A stretch of 64,000 nt of DNA from Rapidithrix thailandica. GTDB lineage: Bacteria > Bacteroidota > Bacteroidia > Cytophagales > Flammeovirgaceae. Below the pieces are notes generated by a model that did no database searches, was not told where the DNA came from, and saw only the letters and a list, made by a program, of their open reading frames with translations. Location: contig NZ_JBDKWZ010000019.1 in assembly GCF_039710355.1 (NCBI RefSeq), positions 80,310 through 144,309 of the forward strand, written 5' to 3'. The translations under genes were made by a program, and so were the position numbers. Positions 18,901 to 26,538 of the stretch are shown here, one piece after another (the first letter of the stretch is position 1; each line of letters opens with the position of its first letter).

Positions 18901-19119
18901 GCCGGCTTGATTCCTTTGGTGATCGCTACGGGACCCGGTGCCATTGGCAACCGTACCATTGGTGCGTCAGCCCTTGGCGGAATGTTGTTCGGGACAATCT
19001 TCGGGGTAATCATTGTCCCTGGGTTGTATTACATATTTGGCAAACTGGCAGAAGGCCGCCACCTGATACGCGATGAAGATGAACTTCCTTTAACTGAAGA
19101 ATTTGACCATAATGCTTAA
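15949..19119 (+). CDS. RND family multidrug efflux pump (HAE1/AcrB type)
   Basis: A 1056-residue proton-driven inner-membrane pump with 12 transmembrane helices and two large periplasmic loops. Landmarks are the N-terminus RPVLAIAISLVIIFMGILA, the LPISQFPSIAPP loop, the TM4 proton-relay pair in GVVVDDAIVVVEAV, and the second-half GLLGKNAVLIVEFA and GxGA-like GAIGNRTIGASALGGM. It works with the adaptor (25 bp upstream) and the outer-membrane factor (overlapping start). Length fits the HAE1 class. The stop TAA at 19117-19119 overlaps the natural ATG of the outer-membrane factor (19112), although a sequencing gap follows. Confidence 0.95.
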   Translation: MFNKFIHRPVLAIAISLVIIFMGILAMTNLPISQFPSIAPPRVNIFIAYPGASADVLVKSVLIPMEKAINGTPGMKYMTSDATSAGEATIQVVFNLGIDPSQAVVNVKNRIEQVTNRLPPLVQREGIIVSRSQPNMLMYVNLFSKDKNTDQKFLYNYASVNILNELKRLNGVGSAKILGSRQYAMRIWLKPDRMRAYNISTEEVMEALEEQSIIGSPGRLGRSSGKRSQSLEYVLTYQGRYNEPEQYENVIVRANAEGEILHLKDVAEVEFGSEFYDIYSNLDNLPSAAITLKQTYGSNASDVIEEVKAKMDEIKAESFPPGMDYEISYDVSNFLNASIDKVVHTLVEAFVLVALVVFLFLGDWRSTLIPTLAVPVSLIGAFIFMQFLGLTINLITLFALVLAIGVVVDDAIVVVEAVHAKMEEEPDLSPYKAVKKVLGEISGAVIAITLLMTAVFVPVAFMTGPVGIFYRQFSITMAASIVLSGIVALTLTPVLCAMILKNTHGKPKKKTLMSRFIDGFNNGFEKLTGKYAGLLKSIVSRRVVTFGLLFAFCGGIWVTSLGLPSGFIPAEDQGMIYAIVQTPPGSTLERTNDIARELQEIAEHVEGIQSVSALAGYEVLTEGRGSNAGTCLINLKNWSDREHRVEEIIEELEEKAHEIPGATIEFFQPPAVPGYGAAGGFALRLLDKTNTGDYKAFEKVNNEFMEALKKRKELAGLFTFFAANYPQYELEIDNQAAMQKGVSIGKAMDNLSVLIGSSYELGFIRFGSFYKVYVQAAPEYRRLPDDLMKLYVKNDRDEMVPYSAFMKIKKKQGLNEITRYNMYTSAAINGSPAAGYSSGEAIKAIQEEADRVLPRGYDIDWAGLAKDEVARGNEALYIFLIVLAFVYIVLAAQYESFILPLSVVFSLPAGVFGAFILLKLMGLANDIYAQVGLVMLVGLLGKNAVLIVEFAIQKNQEGASIPEAAIEGAKVRFRPILMTSFAFIAGLIPLVIATGPGAIGNRTIGASALGGMLFGTIFGVIIVPGLYYIFGKLAEGRHLIRDEDELPLTEEFDHNA

Positions 19120-19207
19120 GAGAATCATATATCAATGTGTAGGAGTTGCCTGTATGGCATTAATTTTTACGGCATGTAAAACGCCAACAGTCGTAGAAAG
19201 AAACGCG
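19085..19207 (+). repeat. First copy of a 123-bp exact duplication flanking the N gap
   Basis: These bases are identical to 19308-19430. They hold the last codons of the pump gene and the first ~32 codons of the outer-membrane factor, which then runs into N's. This is most likely an assembly artefact, not biology. Confidence 0.95.
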
Positions 19208-19307
19208 NNNNNNNNNNNNNNNNNNNNNNNNNNNNNNNNNNNNNNNNNNNNNNNNNNNNNNNNNNNNNNNNNNNNNNNNNNNNNNNNNNNNNNNNNNNNN
19301 NNNNNNN
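19208..19307. other. Assembly gap (exactly 100 N)
   Basis: A run of 100 N placed between two contig ends that share 123 bp. The round number is a conventional unknown-length spacer. Confidence 0.98.
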
Positions 19308-19334
19308 TTCCTTTAACTGAAGAATTTGACCATA

Positions 19335-20783
19335 ATGCTTAAGAGAATCATATATCAATGTGTAGGAGTTGCCTGTATGGCATTAATTTTTACGGCATGT
19401 AAAACGCCAACAGTCGTAGAAAGAAACGCGAATACGAAAATGCCTGAGCGTTATAACAATGCTCAGGATACTGCCAATTCGGCAAAAATCAATTGGAAGG
19501 AATATTTTACCGATCCTTACTTGAATGCACTGATCGATACCGCATTGAAAAATAACCAGGAGTTAAATATTACATTGCGGGAAATTGAAATTGCCCGCAA
19601 TGAAATCAGTGCCAAAAAAGGGGAGTATTTACCTTCTGTGGGGATCAGAGCCGGAGCCGGAGTGGAGAAGCCTGCCCGGTACACCAGCAAAGGGGCCAAT
19701 GATGCTACCACCGATATCGAACCGGGAAAGGAAATGCCTGAGCCTTTGGCAGATTTTATGATTGGGGCTTATGCAACTTGGGAAGTGGATATTTGGCATA
19801 AGTTACGCAATGCGAAAAAAGCAGCTGTAACCAGGTATCTGTCTACTATAGAAGGAAAGAATTTTATGGTGACGAATCTGATTGCCGAAATTGCCAACTC
19901 CTATTACGAATTATTGGCATTGGATAATCAATTGGAAATTGTGAAAAATAATATTGATATCCAGAGCAATGCCTTGAAGATCGTAAAACTGCAAAAAAAA
20001 GCGACTCAGGTGACCGAATTGGCTGTGCGTAGATTTGAAGCACAAATGCTGAGTACGCAGAGTCTTCAGTATGAAATTCAACAGGAGATCATTGAGACAG
20101 AAAACCGGCTTAATTTTTTGGTGGGCAGGTATCCGCAATCCATTCCCAGAGACTCTCAGGCTTTTAGCACCTTAGTCCCCGGAACCATTCATGCGGGAAG
20201 CCCATCGCAACTTTTAGCGAACCGTCCGGATATTCAACAGGCCGAAATGGATATGGTAGCAGCCAAGTTAGATGTAAAAGTAGCCAAAGCCAGGTTTTAT
20301 CCTTCTTTGGGCATTTCCGCAGGTATAGGGTTGCAAGCCTTTGATCCATCGTACTTGATCAAAACCCCGGAGTCATTGCTTTTTTCTCTGGTGGGAGATT
20401 TGGCCGCACCACTGATCAATAAGAAGGAAATAAAAGCCACTTATTTGAATGCGAATGCCAAACAGATACAGGCCGTTTACAATTACGAACGCACCATTCT
20501 GACTGCCTACATTGAAGTGGCTAACCGGTTATCAAAGATCAGTAACCTTGAAAAAAGTTACGATCTGAAAGAACAACAAGTGGAGGCATTGACCACTTCA
20601 ATCACGATTTCCAATAGCCTTTTCAAATCGGCAAGGGCTGATTATATGGAAGTGTTGATGACCCAGCGCGATGCATTGGGGTCGAAGTTTGAATTGGTTG
20701 AGACCAAAAAACAACAAATGAATGCTTTGGTCGGTGTGTATCAGGCACTAGGTGGTGGATGGAGTGAAGACGAACGCCACTAA
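19335..20783 (+). CDS. TolC/OprM-type outer-membrane efflux lipoprotein
   Basis: Forms the outer-membrane channel of the tripartite RND system. The ATG at 19335 gives 482 residues with a lipoprotein signal ending LIFTAC. Two outer-membrane-efflux repeats follow, with long coiled-coil helices (LTEL-like VTELAVRRFEAQML) and motifs typical of the NodT/OprM group (SQLLANRPDIQQAEMDMVAAKLDVKVAKARFYPSL broken across two helices). The same start codon also occurs before the gap at 19112, where it overlaps the pump stop. In the real genome the pump and channel genes should overlap by 8 bases with no insert. A strong terminator follows. Confidence 0.93.
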   Translation: MLKRIIYQCVGVACMALIFTACKTPTVVERNANTKMPERYNNAQDTANSAKINWKEYFTDPYLNALIDTALKNNQELNITLREIEIARNEISAKKGEYLPSVGIRAGAGVEKPARYTSKGANDATTDIEPGKEMPEPLADFMIGAYATWEVDIWHKLRNAKKAAVTRYLSTIEGKNFMVTNLIAEIANSYYELLALDNQLEIVKNNIDIQSNALKIVKLQKKATQVTELAVRRFEAQMLSTQSLQYEIQQEIIETENRLNFLVGRYPQSIPRDSQAFSTLVPGTIHAGSPSQLLANRPDIQQAEMDMVAAKLDVKVAKARFYPSLGISAGIGLQAFDPSYLIKTPESLLFSLVGDLAAPLINKKEIKATYLNANAKQIQAVYNYERTILTAYIEVANRLSKISNLEKSYDLKEQQVEALTTSITISNSLFKSARADYMEVLMTQRDALGSKFELVETKKQQMNALVGVYQALGGGWSEDERH

Positions 20784-20819
20784 ACTAGCTTCTCCTTAAG
20801 AAAGTACCCGGTATTTAAA

Positions 20820-20860
20820 CCGAAGCTCCCTTCTGCTCGTTGAAGGGAGCTTCGGTTTTT
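20820..20860 (+). terminator. Terminator of the RND efflux operon
   Basis: A 14-bp perfect stem (20820-20833 with 20842-20855), 8-nt loop and T5, 36 bp after the stop codon. It also separates the operon from the convergent histidine-kinase gene. Confidence 0.9.
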
Positions 20861-20967
20861 CTGTAAATTGTTTTCTCTTATAGTTTGTAGAAAGTTGAAA
20901 AAAGTAACACAGAGGAGGCGTTTTTGAAACATTTCAAAAAAAAGAAAAAGTTGAATTCACTTCGACA

Positions 20968-22323
20968 TCAAAAATGCAAGGTGAAAACCGTCTCACGTTT
21001 CATTAAGTCCGAGTTTACTGTGAGCTTTCCGTTATGCAAATACATGATTTGTCGGGATAAACTAAGTCCTATGCCGGAGCCTTGCTTTTTGGTAGAGTAA
21101 AAAGGGATGAAAATCTTTTCCAATGCCTCCGGGATAATACCAGGGCCATTGTCGCTTACTTGTATAAACACTTCGCAGTGGCTGCCTATACCTCCTATCA
21201 GTTTTACTTGTGGAGTTGGGGCTTCATGGGTAACTTCAATGGCATTTTTTAAAAGATTGATTAAAACCGTCTCGATTAATTCCAAGTCGGCTGTTAATTC
21301 CAAATCGAAAGGATGGGCTTTGCAGGTCAAGGTAATATTGGATTTTTGTGCTTCGACTTTGAACAACTGAGCGACTCTTTCCAGCAAGTTTTTTACCTTG
21401 AAAGTGCTAAAATTGGGTTTCGGAATATTGGAAAAACTGCGATAGGCATTGACAAAATGTAATAAACCTTTACTACGCTTTTCAATGGTGAGTAAGGCCT
21501 TTGTGATGTCTTGAATGGTTTGGCTGTTTAATTGAGGGGAATTGTTTTTAGCCAATTCCTCTTCCAATATTTCATTAAGCGTTTCTATATAGGAAGTGAT
21601 CGGAGTGATAGAGTTCATGATTTCATGTCGCAATACTTTGGCCAGGTTTTGCCAGGCTTCCGCCTCTTTTTGTTGGAGTTCGGGTTGAATATTTTGTAAC
21701 GAAACCAACTTAAAGGCTCTCCCGCGCAATCGCAATTCTGTGGCGGTGACCGAGAGTTGTAGTTCTTCGTTTTTCTGAGAATGGCGAAGGAGCATATTGC
21801 TACCCGGTTGAATTTTTTTCAGGATTTGAAGCAGAGTAGGATGATACTTTTCCAGTTCGGCAATGTTCCTAAGGTAAGGAGTTTCCAGTAATTTAATAGC
21901 GGCATTGTTGTATAGCTCCACTTTTCCGTCATAATCATACGAAAGCAGCCCCACCCTTACGTATTGCACTACAGTATTAAGATAGGACAGGTTTTCTTCC
22001 TTTTCAGCTCTTACCAGGCGAAACGCCTCTAATACCTTATTGAATGCCTCATTTAATTCTCTGAAACTTTTTCCTAATTGACTGTCTTTGCTAAATTTAA
22101 CAGTGAAGTCCGAGCTCTCTACGGATTCTAAAAAGAAGGCAACTTTCCGATTGGTAGACTCCATATAATAGATAAGATTATAGACAATGATGGCAGAAAC
22201 TATACCGCACAAGCCAGTCCATAAGTACCGTTCAGAGACAGTGAAATACGTACAGCCGCCAAAGGTTAGTGCCAACAAGAGAATTCTCCAGAGAATCTGG
22301 ACTCTAAAGTGATTAAAGGTCAT
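20968..22323 (-). CDS. Sensor histidine kinase (NtrB-like)
   Basis: A membrane-bound kinase that phosphorylates the adjacent NtrC-type regulator. From the ATG at 22323 (~451 residues): two N-terminal transmembrane helices (~10-50), a HAMP/linker-like segment, a PAS-like domain (~110-210), the dimerisation/phosphoacceptor helix with LRHEIMNSITPI (His ~236), and the HATPase domain with N-box LLKNAIEVTHE, G1 VSDNGPGI and G2 GSGIGLSLSR. The frame extends to 22371, but the ATG at 22323 overlaps the regulator stop by only 11 bases and gives a natural membrane start. It is co-transcribed behind the regulator. Confidence 0.9.
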   Translation of the reverse strand: MTFNHFRVQILWRILLLALTFGGCTYFTVSERYLWTGLCGIVSAIIVYNLIYYMESTNRKVAFFLESVESSDFTVKFSKDSQLGKSFRELNEAFNKVLEAFRLVRAEKEENLSYLNTVVQYVRVGLLSYDYDGKVELYNNAAIKLLETPYLRNIAELEKYHPTLLQILKKIQPGSNMLLRHSQKNEELQLSVTATELRLRGRAFKLVSLQNIQPELQQKEAEAWQNLAKVLRHEIMNSITPITSYIETLNEILEEELAKNNSPQLNSQTIQDITKALLTIEKRSKGLLHFVNAYRSFSNIPKPNFSTFKVKNLLERVAQLFKVEAQKSNITLTCKAHPFDLELTADLELIETVLINLLKNAIEVTHEAPTPQVKLIGGIGSHCEVFIQVSDNGPGIIPEALEKIFIPFYSTKKQGSGIGLSLSRQIMYLHNGKLTVNSDLMKRETVFTLHF

Positions 22324-23701
22324 ATTTTTCCATTCTACGGTAAAGGGACGTACGGGTGAGCCCCAGTTCACGGGCTGCTTGCGTCACACTCCCATGGTAT
22401 TTCCTCAATATTTTCTGGATCATGATCTTTTCCACATGCTCGAGGTTAAAGTTGGAAATGACCACACTTTCCTTATCTTGGCCTTCCGCTTCATATGTTT
22501 GCCGGACATTGATAAACAGGTCTTCAGCCTGCAAGGTGTAACCTTTGTTCATGATTACCGCCCGTTCCATGACATGTTGTAACTCCCGCACATTGCCGGG
22601 CCAGGGATATTTTTGCATTCTTTTAAGAGCCGGCTCACTAAGGGAGCGGATATTTTTTTGATATTTTTTTACATATTGTTGTAAAAAATACTCGGCAAGT
22701 AAGGGGATGTCTTCAACTCTTTCTCTTAAGGGAGGAACATGTATCTCAATGGTATTTATACGGTAAAGCAAGTCTTGCCGAAAGCTTTTTTCTTTCACCA
22801 TTTGATAGAGGTCCATATTGGTGGCAAAAATCTGTCTTACGTCTACCGGAATGGTCTTGTTAGAACCGACCCTGACCACATTTTTACTTTGCAAAACGCT
22901 TAACAATTTTGCTTGCATGGATATTGAAAGGTTGCCGATTTCATCCAGAAAAATACTACCTCCCGAGGCAATTTCAAAACGTCCGGGACGGTCTTCTTTG
23001 GCATCGGTAAAAGCCCCTTTGACATGCCCGAAGAGCTCGCTTTCAAATAAATTTTCACTCAAAGCACCCAGATCTACATTTACAAATACCGCTTCTGACC
23101 GTTGGGAGTTGCGGTGTATAGCTCGGGCGATTAATTCCTTTCCGGTACCGTTTTCTCCCAGGATCAATACATTGGCATCTGTGCGGGCGACTTGCCGTAT
23201 AGTTTCATACAGTTGCAGCATCGGGGCACTTTGACCGATGATGGCCTGATAGTGATAGTCCATATCGGCACTGACTTGTTTTTGCCAGGAACGCAATTTT
23301 TCGGATTCCAGGCGGGACGCTCGCAATTTCATGGACGAAAGCACAGTGGCCAAGAGTTTTTTATTCTCCCAGGGCTTGACCACAAAATCGGTGGCACCTT
23401 CTTTGATCGCTTTGACGGCTAATTCCACATCACCGTAAGCGGTAATCAAGACGACTACGGCAGAGGGATCCAGTTTGAGTATTTGATCTAACCAATAAAA
23501 CCCCTCCTTGCCACTACTGACATCTTTGGTGAAATTCATATCCAACAGAATCACATCGTAACTTTCGTTGTGCAATAGATCGGGAAGCACTTGAGGGTCT
23601 GTTTCGGTATCGACTTTGGCCAAATGGCGTTTCAAGTAAAGCTTGGCCGCATCCAGTACGTCTACATCATCATCGATTACCAATATTTTTCCTTGAAGCA
23701 T
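22313..23701 (-). CDS. Sigma-54-dependent response regulator (NtrC family)
   Basis: A 462-residue three-domain activator. Receiver domain 1-120 with phospho-acceptor Asp in VILLDMNF and the acidic VIDDDVD pocket. AAA+ domain ~145-385 with Walker A GENGTGKE, the sigma-54 contact loop as GAFTDA (a common variant of GAFTGA), Walker B GGSIFLDEIG and the RLREVED-like arginine finger region. A Fis-type helix-turn-helix is at the C-terminus (VTQAARELGLTRTSLYRRM). It should open sigma-54 promoters after phosphorylation by the neighbouring kinase. It is divergent from the MacAB-like efflux operon, whose upstream DNA has a sigma-54-like promoter and dyad repeats. Confidence 0.95.
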   Translation of the reverse strand: MLQGKILVIDDDVDVLDAAKLYLKRHLAKVDTETDPQVLPDLLHNESYDVILLDMNFTKDVSSGKEGFYWLDQILKLDPSAVVVLITAYGDVELAVKAIKEGATDFVVKPWENKKLLATVLSSMKLRASRLESEKLRSWQKQVSADMDYHYQAIIGQSAPMLQLYETIRQVARTDANVLILGENGTGKELIARAIHRNSQRSEAVFVNVDLGALSENLFESELFGHVKGAFTDAKEDRPGRFEIASGGSIFLDEIGNLSISMQAKLLSVLQSKNVVRVGSNKTIPVDVRQIFATNMDLYQMVKEKSFRQDLLYRINTIEIHVPPLRERVEDIPLLAEYFLQQYVKKYQKNIRSLSEPALKRMQKYPWPGNVRELQHVMERAVIMNKGYTLQAEDLFINVRQTYEAEGQDKESVVISNFNLEHVEKIMIQKILRKYHGSVTQAARELGLTRTSLYRRMEKYDL

Positions 23702-23861
23702 AGCATCGTTTGAGTTTGTGTGAGAGATTTTTGTTTCCGGTCAGGTAATTTGTTACTGTTACCAAGTTACCTTTCTTTAAGTTTCTGACAGACAATCTAT
23801 TCGGTGTTTACCAAAATCAGCGTGCTTTTTTTTCAGTTTTGAAGAACGAGTTCTTTTTCAA

Positions 23862-23936
23862 GAGGCTGTCCGAAATTCCCTTTTCTTGAAATATTTAAAT
23901 GAAGGTTTTTCCTTTTTATACTTTTCGGACAGCCTC
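23862..23936. repeat. Hairpin/MITE-like element with 14-bp perfect terminal inverted repeats
   Basis: GAGGCTGTCCGAAA (23862-23875) and its exact complement (23923-23936) enclose 47 bp of AT-rich DNA. It lies between two divergent promoters, not at a gene end. GAGGCTGTC-type ends are common on Bacteroidota insertion sequences. Confidence 0.7.
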
Positions 23937-24063
23937 GTCTGGTATCAGAGAGTGCATCTGTATTTAGGGTGCTTGTTTCGGTAAAGTCCGTTTATGAATA
24001 TCAAGGCAAAGTCTATACCTGTTCATAACAGAGCTTTTTCAGCCTCACGAACTCAATTGAAAC

Positions 24064-24103
24064 GTACGCTAGCGAACAAATTAGTACGCTAGCGTGCAAA
24101 TAA
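24064..24103. promoter_or_regulatory. Tandem dyad repeats, candidate upstream activator sites
   Basis: Two adjacent 20-bp direct copies (24064-24083 and 24084-24103), each containing GTACGCTAGCG and a near-palindromic centre GTACGC-TA-GCGTGC (12 of 14 symmetric). They sit ~40-75 bp upstream of a sigma-54-like promoter, the normal place for NtrC-type enhancer sites. Confidence 0.55.
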
Positions 24104-24138
24104 GTCAAGAAAATCCCCTAAAACAGGCCAAATTACAA

Positions 24139-24154
24139 CTGGTATATTTGTTGG
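24139..24154 (+). promoter_or_regulatory. Sigma-54-like -24/-12 promoter
   Basis: CTGG (24139-24142), exactly 8 bases, then TTGG (24151-24154), compared with the consensus CTGG-N8-TTGC. The spacing is exact but the final C of the -12 element is G. It is 34 bp before the ATG of the efflux adaptor. Confidence 0.45.
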
Positions 24155-24187
24155 CATTTGTGGGGTACGAAAAAGCATTTACCGATT

Positions 24188-25441
24188 ATGGACCGCCAGT
24201 TAAAAAAGAAAAAATGGACATCCCGAAAAATACTTTTCTTTAGTGGGAGTGTTTTGTTGGTATTCATTTGTTTATACACTTTGGTTTTTGCAAAGCACCG
24301 CTCCAAATTAAAAGTAGACAGCAGTAAAATTACGATTGCCACAATACAGGAAGGTGACTTTCAGGAATGGATCCCGGAGACGGGGCTTGTACAGCCTATA
24401 GAATCCTATTTCCTGGATGCCATTGAGGGGGGAATAGTACAGGAGTTGAATATTGAAACCGGTGCGATGGTTCAAGCCGGCACTCCTTTAATTACCCTTA
24501 TAAATTCTAATTTACAACTGGAAGTACTCAACCGGGAAGCACAATTGTATGAGCAAATTAATAATTTGCGAACATCCCGTTTGTTGTTGAACCAAAACAT
24601 TCAAAACCTGGAAAAGGAATTGGTTGAAGTCGATTACCAATTACAACTCGCTACGCCTGATTTTAAACGGCAAAAAGGATTGTATGAGGCAGAGGTCATT
24701 TCACTAAAGGAATTTGAAGAGTCCCAAGAACGCTTTGAGTACCACACCAAACGCAAAGCAATTCTCACGGCTGCTTATCAACAGGAACAAAAGTTAAAGG
24801 CTGTACAATTCAAGCAGCTCAATGACTCAGAAGCCCGTATGTGGAAAAGCCTGGAAGCTGTGGGAAAGATTTTGGATAATTTGGTAATCAAAGCTCCGTG
24901 GGAGGGACAATTTGCTTCCGAGCAACTGGAAATCGGGCAATCGATACAACAGGGGCAACGCTTGGGGCAAATTGATGTAGTAGATGATTTTAAACTCCGG
25001 GTACAAGTAGATGAATTGTATTTGTCTCGCATCAATGTAGGGCAGGAGGCTTCTTATGTAAACCCGTATGGGAAAGTGTATCGCTTGAAGGTAACCAAAG
25101 TATATCCTACGATTTCACAGGGAAGTTTTGAGGTGGATATGGAATTTCAGGGGGATACCCCGGAAGGAATCAAACGGGGACAGTCTTTGCGAATCAGAAT
25201 AGAATTGAGTCATCCGGGACGGGCTTTATTGCTGCCGGCAGGAGGCTTCTTTCAATCAACAGGGGGCAATTGGGTTTTTGTGTTGGATGATTCCGGTGAA
25301 AAAGCAATGCCTCGCAAGATCCGTTTGGGGCGCAAAAATTACGAAAATTACGAAGTATTGGAAGGCTTGCAACCGGGAGACCATGTGATCACTTCCAGCT
25401 ATGCCGATTTTGACAAGTATGAAATTCTGATTTTAAAATGA
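24188..25441 (+). CDS. HlyD/MacA-type efflux adaptor
   Basis: Periplasmic adaptor anchored by one N-terminal membrane helix (~residues 15-38), linking the ABC permease of this operon to an outer-membrane channel. The ATG at 24188 gives 417 residues; the TTG at 24158 would add ten and sits inside the promoter area. The barrel-sandwich halves (GGIVQELNIETGAMVQAGTPL and LVIKAPWEGQF), a coiled-coil hairpin (~110-220) and a C-terminal beta domain (ARKIRLG-like PRKIRLGRKNYENYEVLEG) are visible. The ATPase gene starts ~105 bp downstream. A sigma-54-like promoter is directly upstream. Confidence 0.9.
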   Translation: MDRQLKKKKWTSRKILFFSGSVLLVFICLYTLVFAKHRSKLKVDSSKITIATIQEGDFQEWIPETGLVQPIESYFLDAIEGGIVQELNIETGAMVQAGTPLITLINSNLQLEVLNREAQLYEQINNLRTSRLLLNQNIQNLEKELVEVDYQLQLATPDFKRQKGLYEAEVISLKEFEESQERFEYHTKRKAILTAAYQQEQKLKAVQFKQLNDSEARMWKSLEAVGKILDNLVIKAPWEGQFASEQLEIGQSIQQGQRLGQIDVVDDFKLRVQVDELYLSRINVGQEASYVNPYGKVYRLKVTKVYPTISQGSFEVDMEFQGDTPEGIKRGQSLRIRIELSHPGRALLLPAGGFFQSTGGNWVFVLDDSGEKAMPRKIRLGRKNYENYEVLEGLQPGDHVITSSYADFDKYEILILK

Positions 25442-25546
25442 TCGGAAAAGAAGGTAATTACATCTGATGAAATATATCCATCTCAAAAACAGGGATTTAC
25501 CCTTCTGGAAAAGGGGCTGTTATTACCCATATAAACGTTTGTATTT

Positions 25547-26236
25547 ATGATAAAAACGGTAAGACTAAGTAAAGTATACACAACAGAAGAAGTGGAAACT
25601 ACTGCTCTTGATGCGGTGAATATAGAAATCCAAACCGGAGAATTTGTCGCCATTATGGGACCCTCGGGTTGTGGCAAATCCACCTTGCTTAATATTTTGG
25701 GTTTGTTGGATAACCCCAACGGTGGAGAATATTATTTCCTCGATCATGAAGTGGCCCGTTACTCCGAAAGTCAACGCAGTGATTTGCGCAAAGGCTCCAT
25801 TGGCTTTGTCTTCCAAAGTTTTAATCTCATTGACGAATTAACTGTGTATGAAAATGTGGAGCTGCCCTTGTTGTACCTGCAAATCCCTGGCAAAGAACGG
25901 AGGAAAAAAACCGAATCGGTGCTGAAGCGAATGAACATTATGAACAGACGGAACCACTTTCCCCAGCAACTCTCAGGCGGACAACAACAACGGGTGGCGA
26001 TTGCCCGGGCGGTGGTAACCGCTCCCTCCTTGCTATTGGCAGATGAACCGACCGGCAACCTGGATTCGGCCAATGGAGATGAAGTCATGCACCTCTTGGC
26101 GGAGCTGAACCGGGAAGGTACTACCATCGTGATGGTTACCCACTCACCGTACGATGCTAATTATGCCCACCGGATCATCCGGCTCTTGGATGGGCGAGTC
26201 GTTTCCGAAAATATCCGGGAGCAGTTTCATGTGTAA
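25547..26236 (+). CDS. ABC transporter ATP-binding protein (MacB/LolD type)
   Basis: 229 residues, a stand-alone cytoplasmic ATPase. Walker A GPSGCGKST (~35-43), Q-loop in FVFQSFNLI, signature LSGGQQQR (~145), Walker B LLLADEPTGNLD and the H-loop VTHSP. It would drive the FtsX-type permease(s) encoded downstream, acting with the HlyD/MacA-like adaptor upstream. This class usually exports peptides, macrolides or lipoproteins by a mechanotransmission mechanism. Confidence 0.95.
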   Translation: MIKTVRLSKVYTTEEVETTALDAVNIEIQTGEFVAIMGPSGCGKSTLLNILGLLDNPNGGEYYFLDHEVARYSESQRSDLRKGSIGFVFQSFNLIDELTVYENVELPLLYLQIPGKERRKKTESVLKRMNIMNRRNHFPQQLSGGQQQRVAIARAVVTAPSLLLADEPTGNLDSANGDEVMHLLAELNREGTTIVMVTHSPYDANYAHRIIRLLDGRVVSENIREQFHV

Positions 26237-26325
26237 ACCAAAACTCAGGTTAACTTAAACCTGTCAATCTATTTTAGGAGGGGGTACTCTTTTTACGTAA
26301 AAGGAAAGTTACTGTTCTGTGCATA

Positions 26326-26514
26326 TTGCATTGGAATTCCCATCTTTTTGTCGCTAAACGTTGTCTGGAATACTTCTCTTATCGTATGCCACAGGAATGG
26401 GAGGTTTTTATAATTCCTCCGGTTTTATTGCTGTTTATTACACTTACTCTTGTAATGGTCATCAGTTTGAAAACAGCTTTGTCCAATCCGGTGAAAGCAT
26501 TACGATACGAATAA
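26326..26514 (+). pseudogene. C-terminal remnant of an FtsX/MacB permease
   Basis: A 62-codon frame with no start resembling a gene start. Its last ~50 residues align with the end of the complete permease just downstream: an FSYRMPQEWEVF segment, one membrane helix and the family-terminal NPVKALRYE. The rest of the domain (several hundred residues) is missing. This is best explained by deletion of most of a first permease gene between the ATPase and the intact permease. Upstream bases 26237-26325 hold nothing recognisable. Confidence 0.75.
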
Positions 26515-26538
26515 AAAAACAGCAAATTTGTTTGAATC

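Noticed and set aside
19112..19207. A separate truncated outer-membrane-factor gene before the gap
   Set aside because: Exactly the same bases recur after the N run, so it is the same gene start seen twice because of an assembly overlap.
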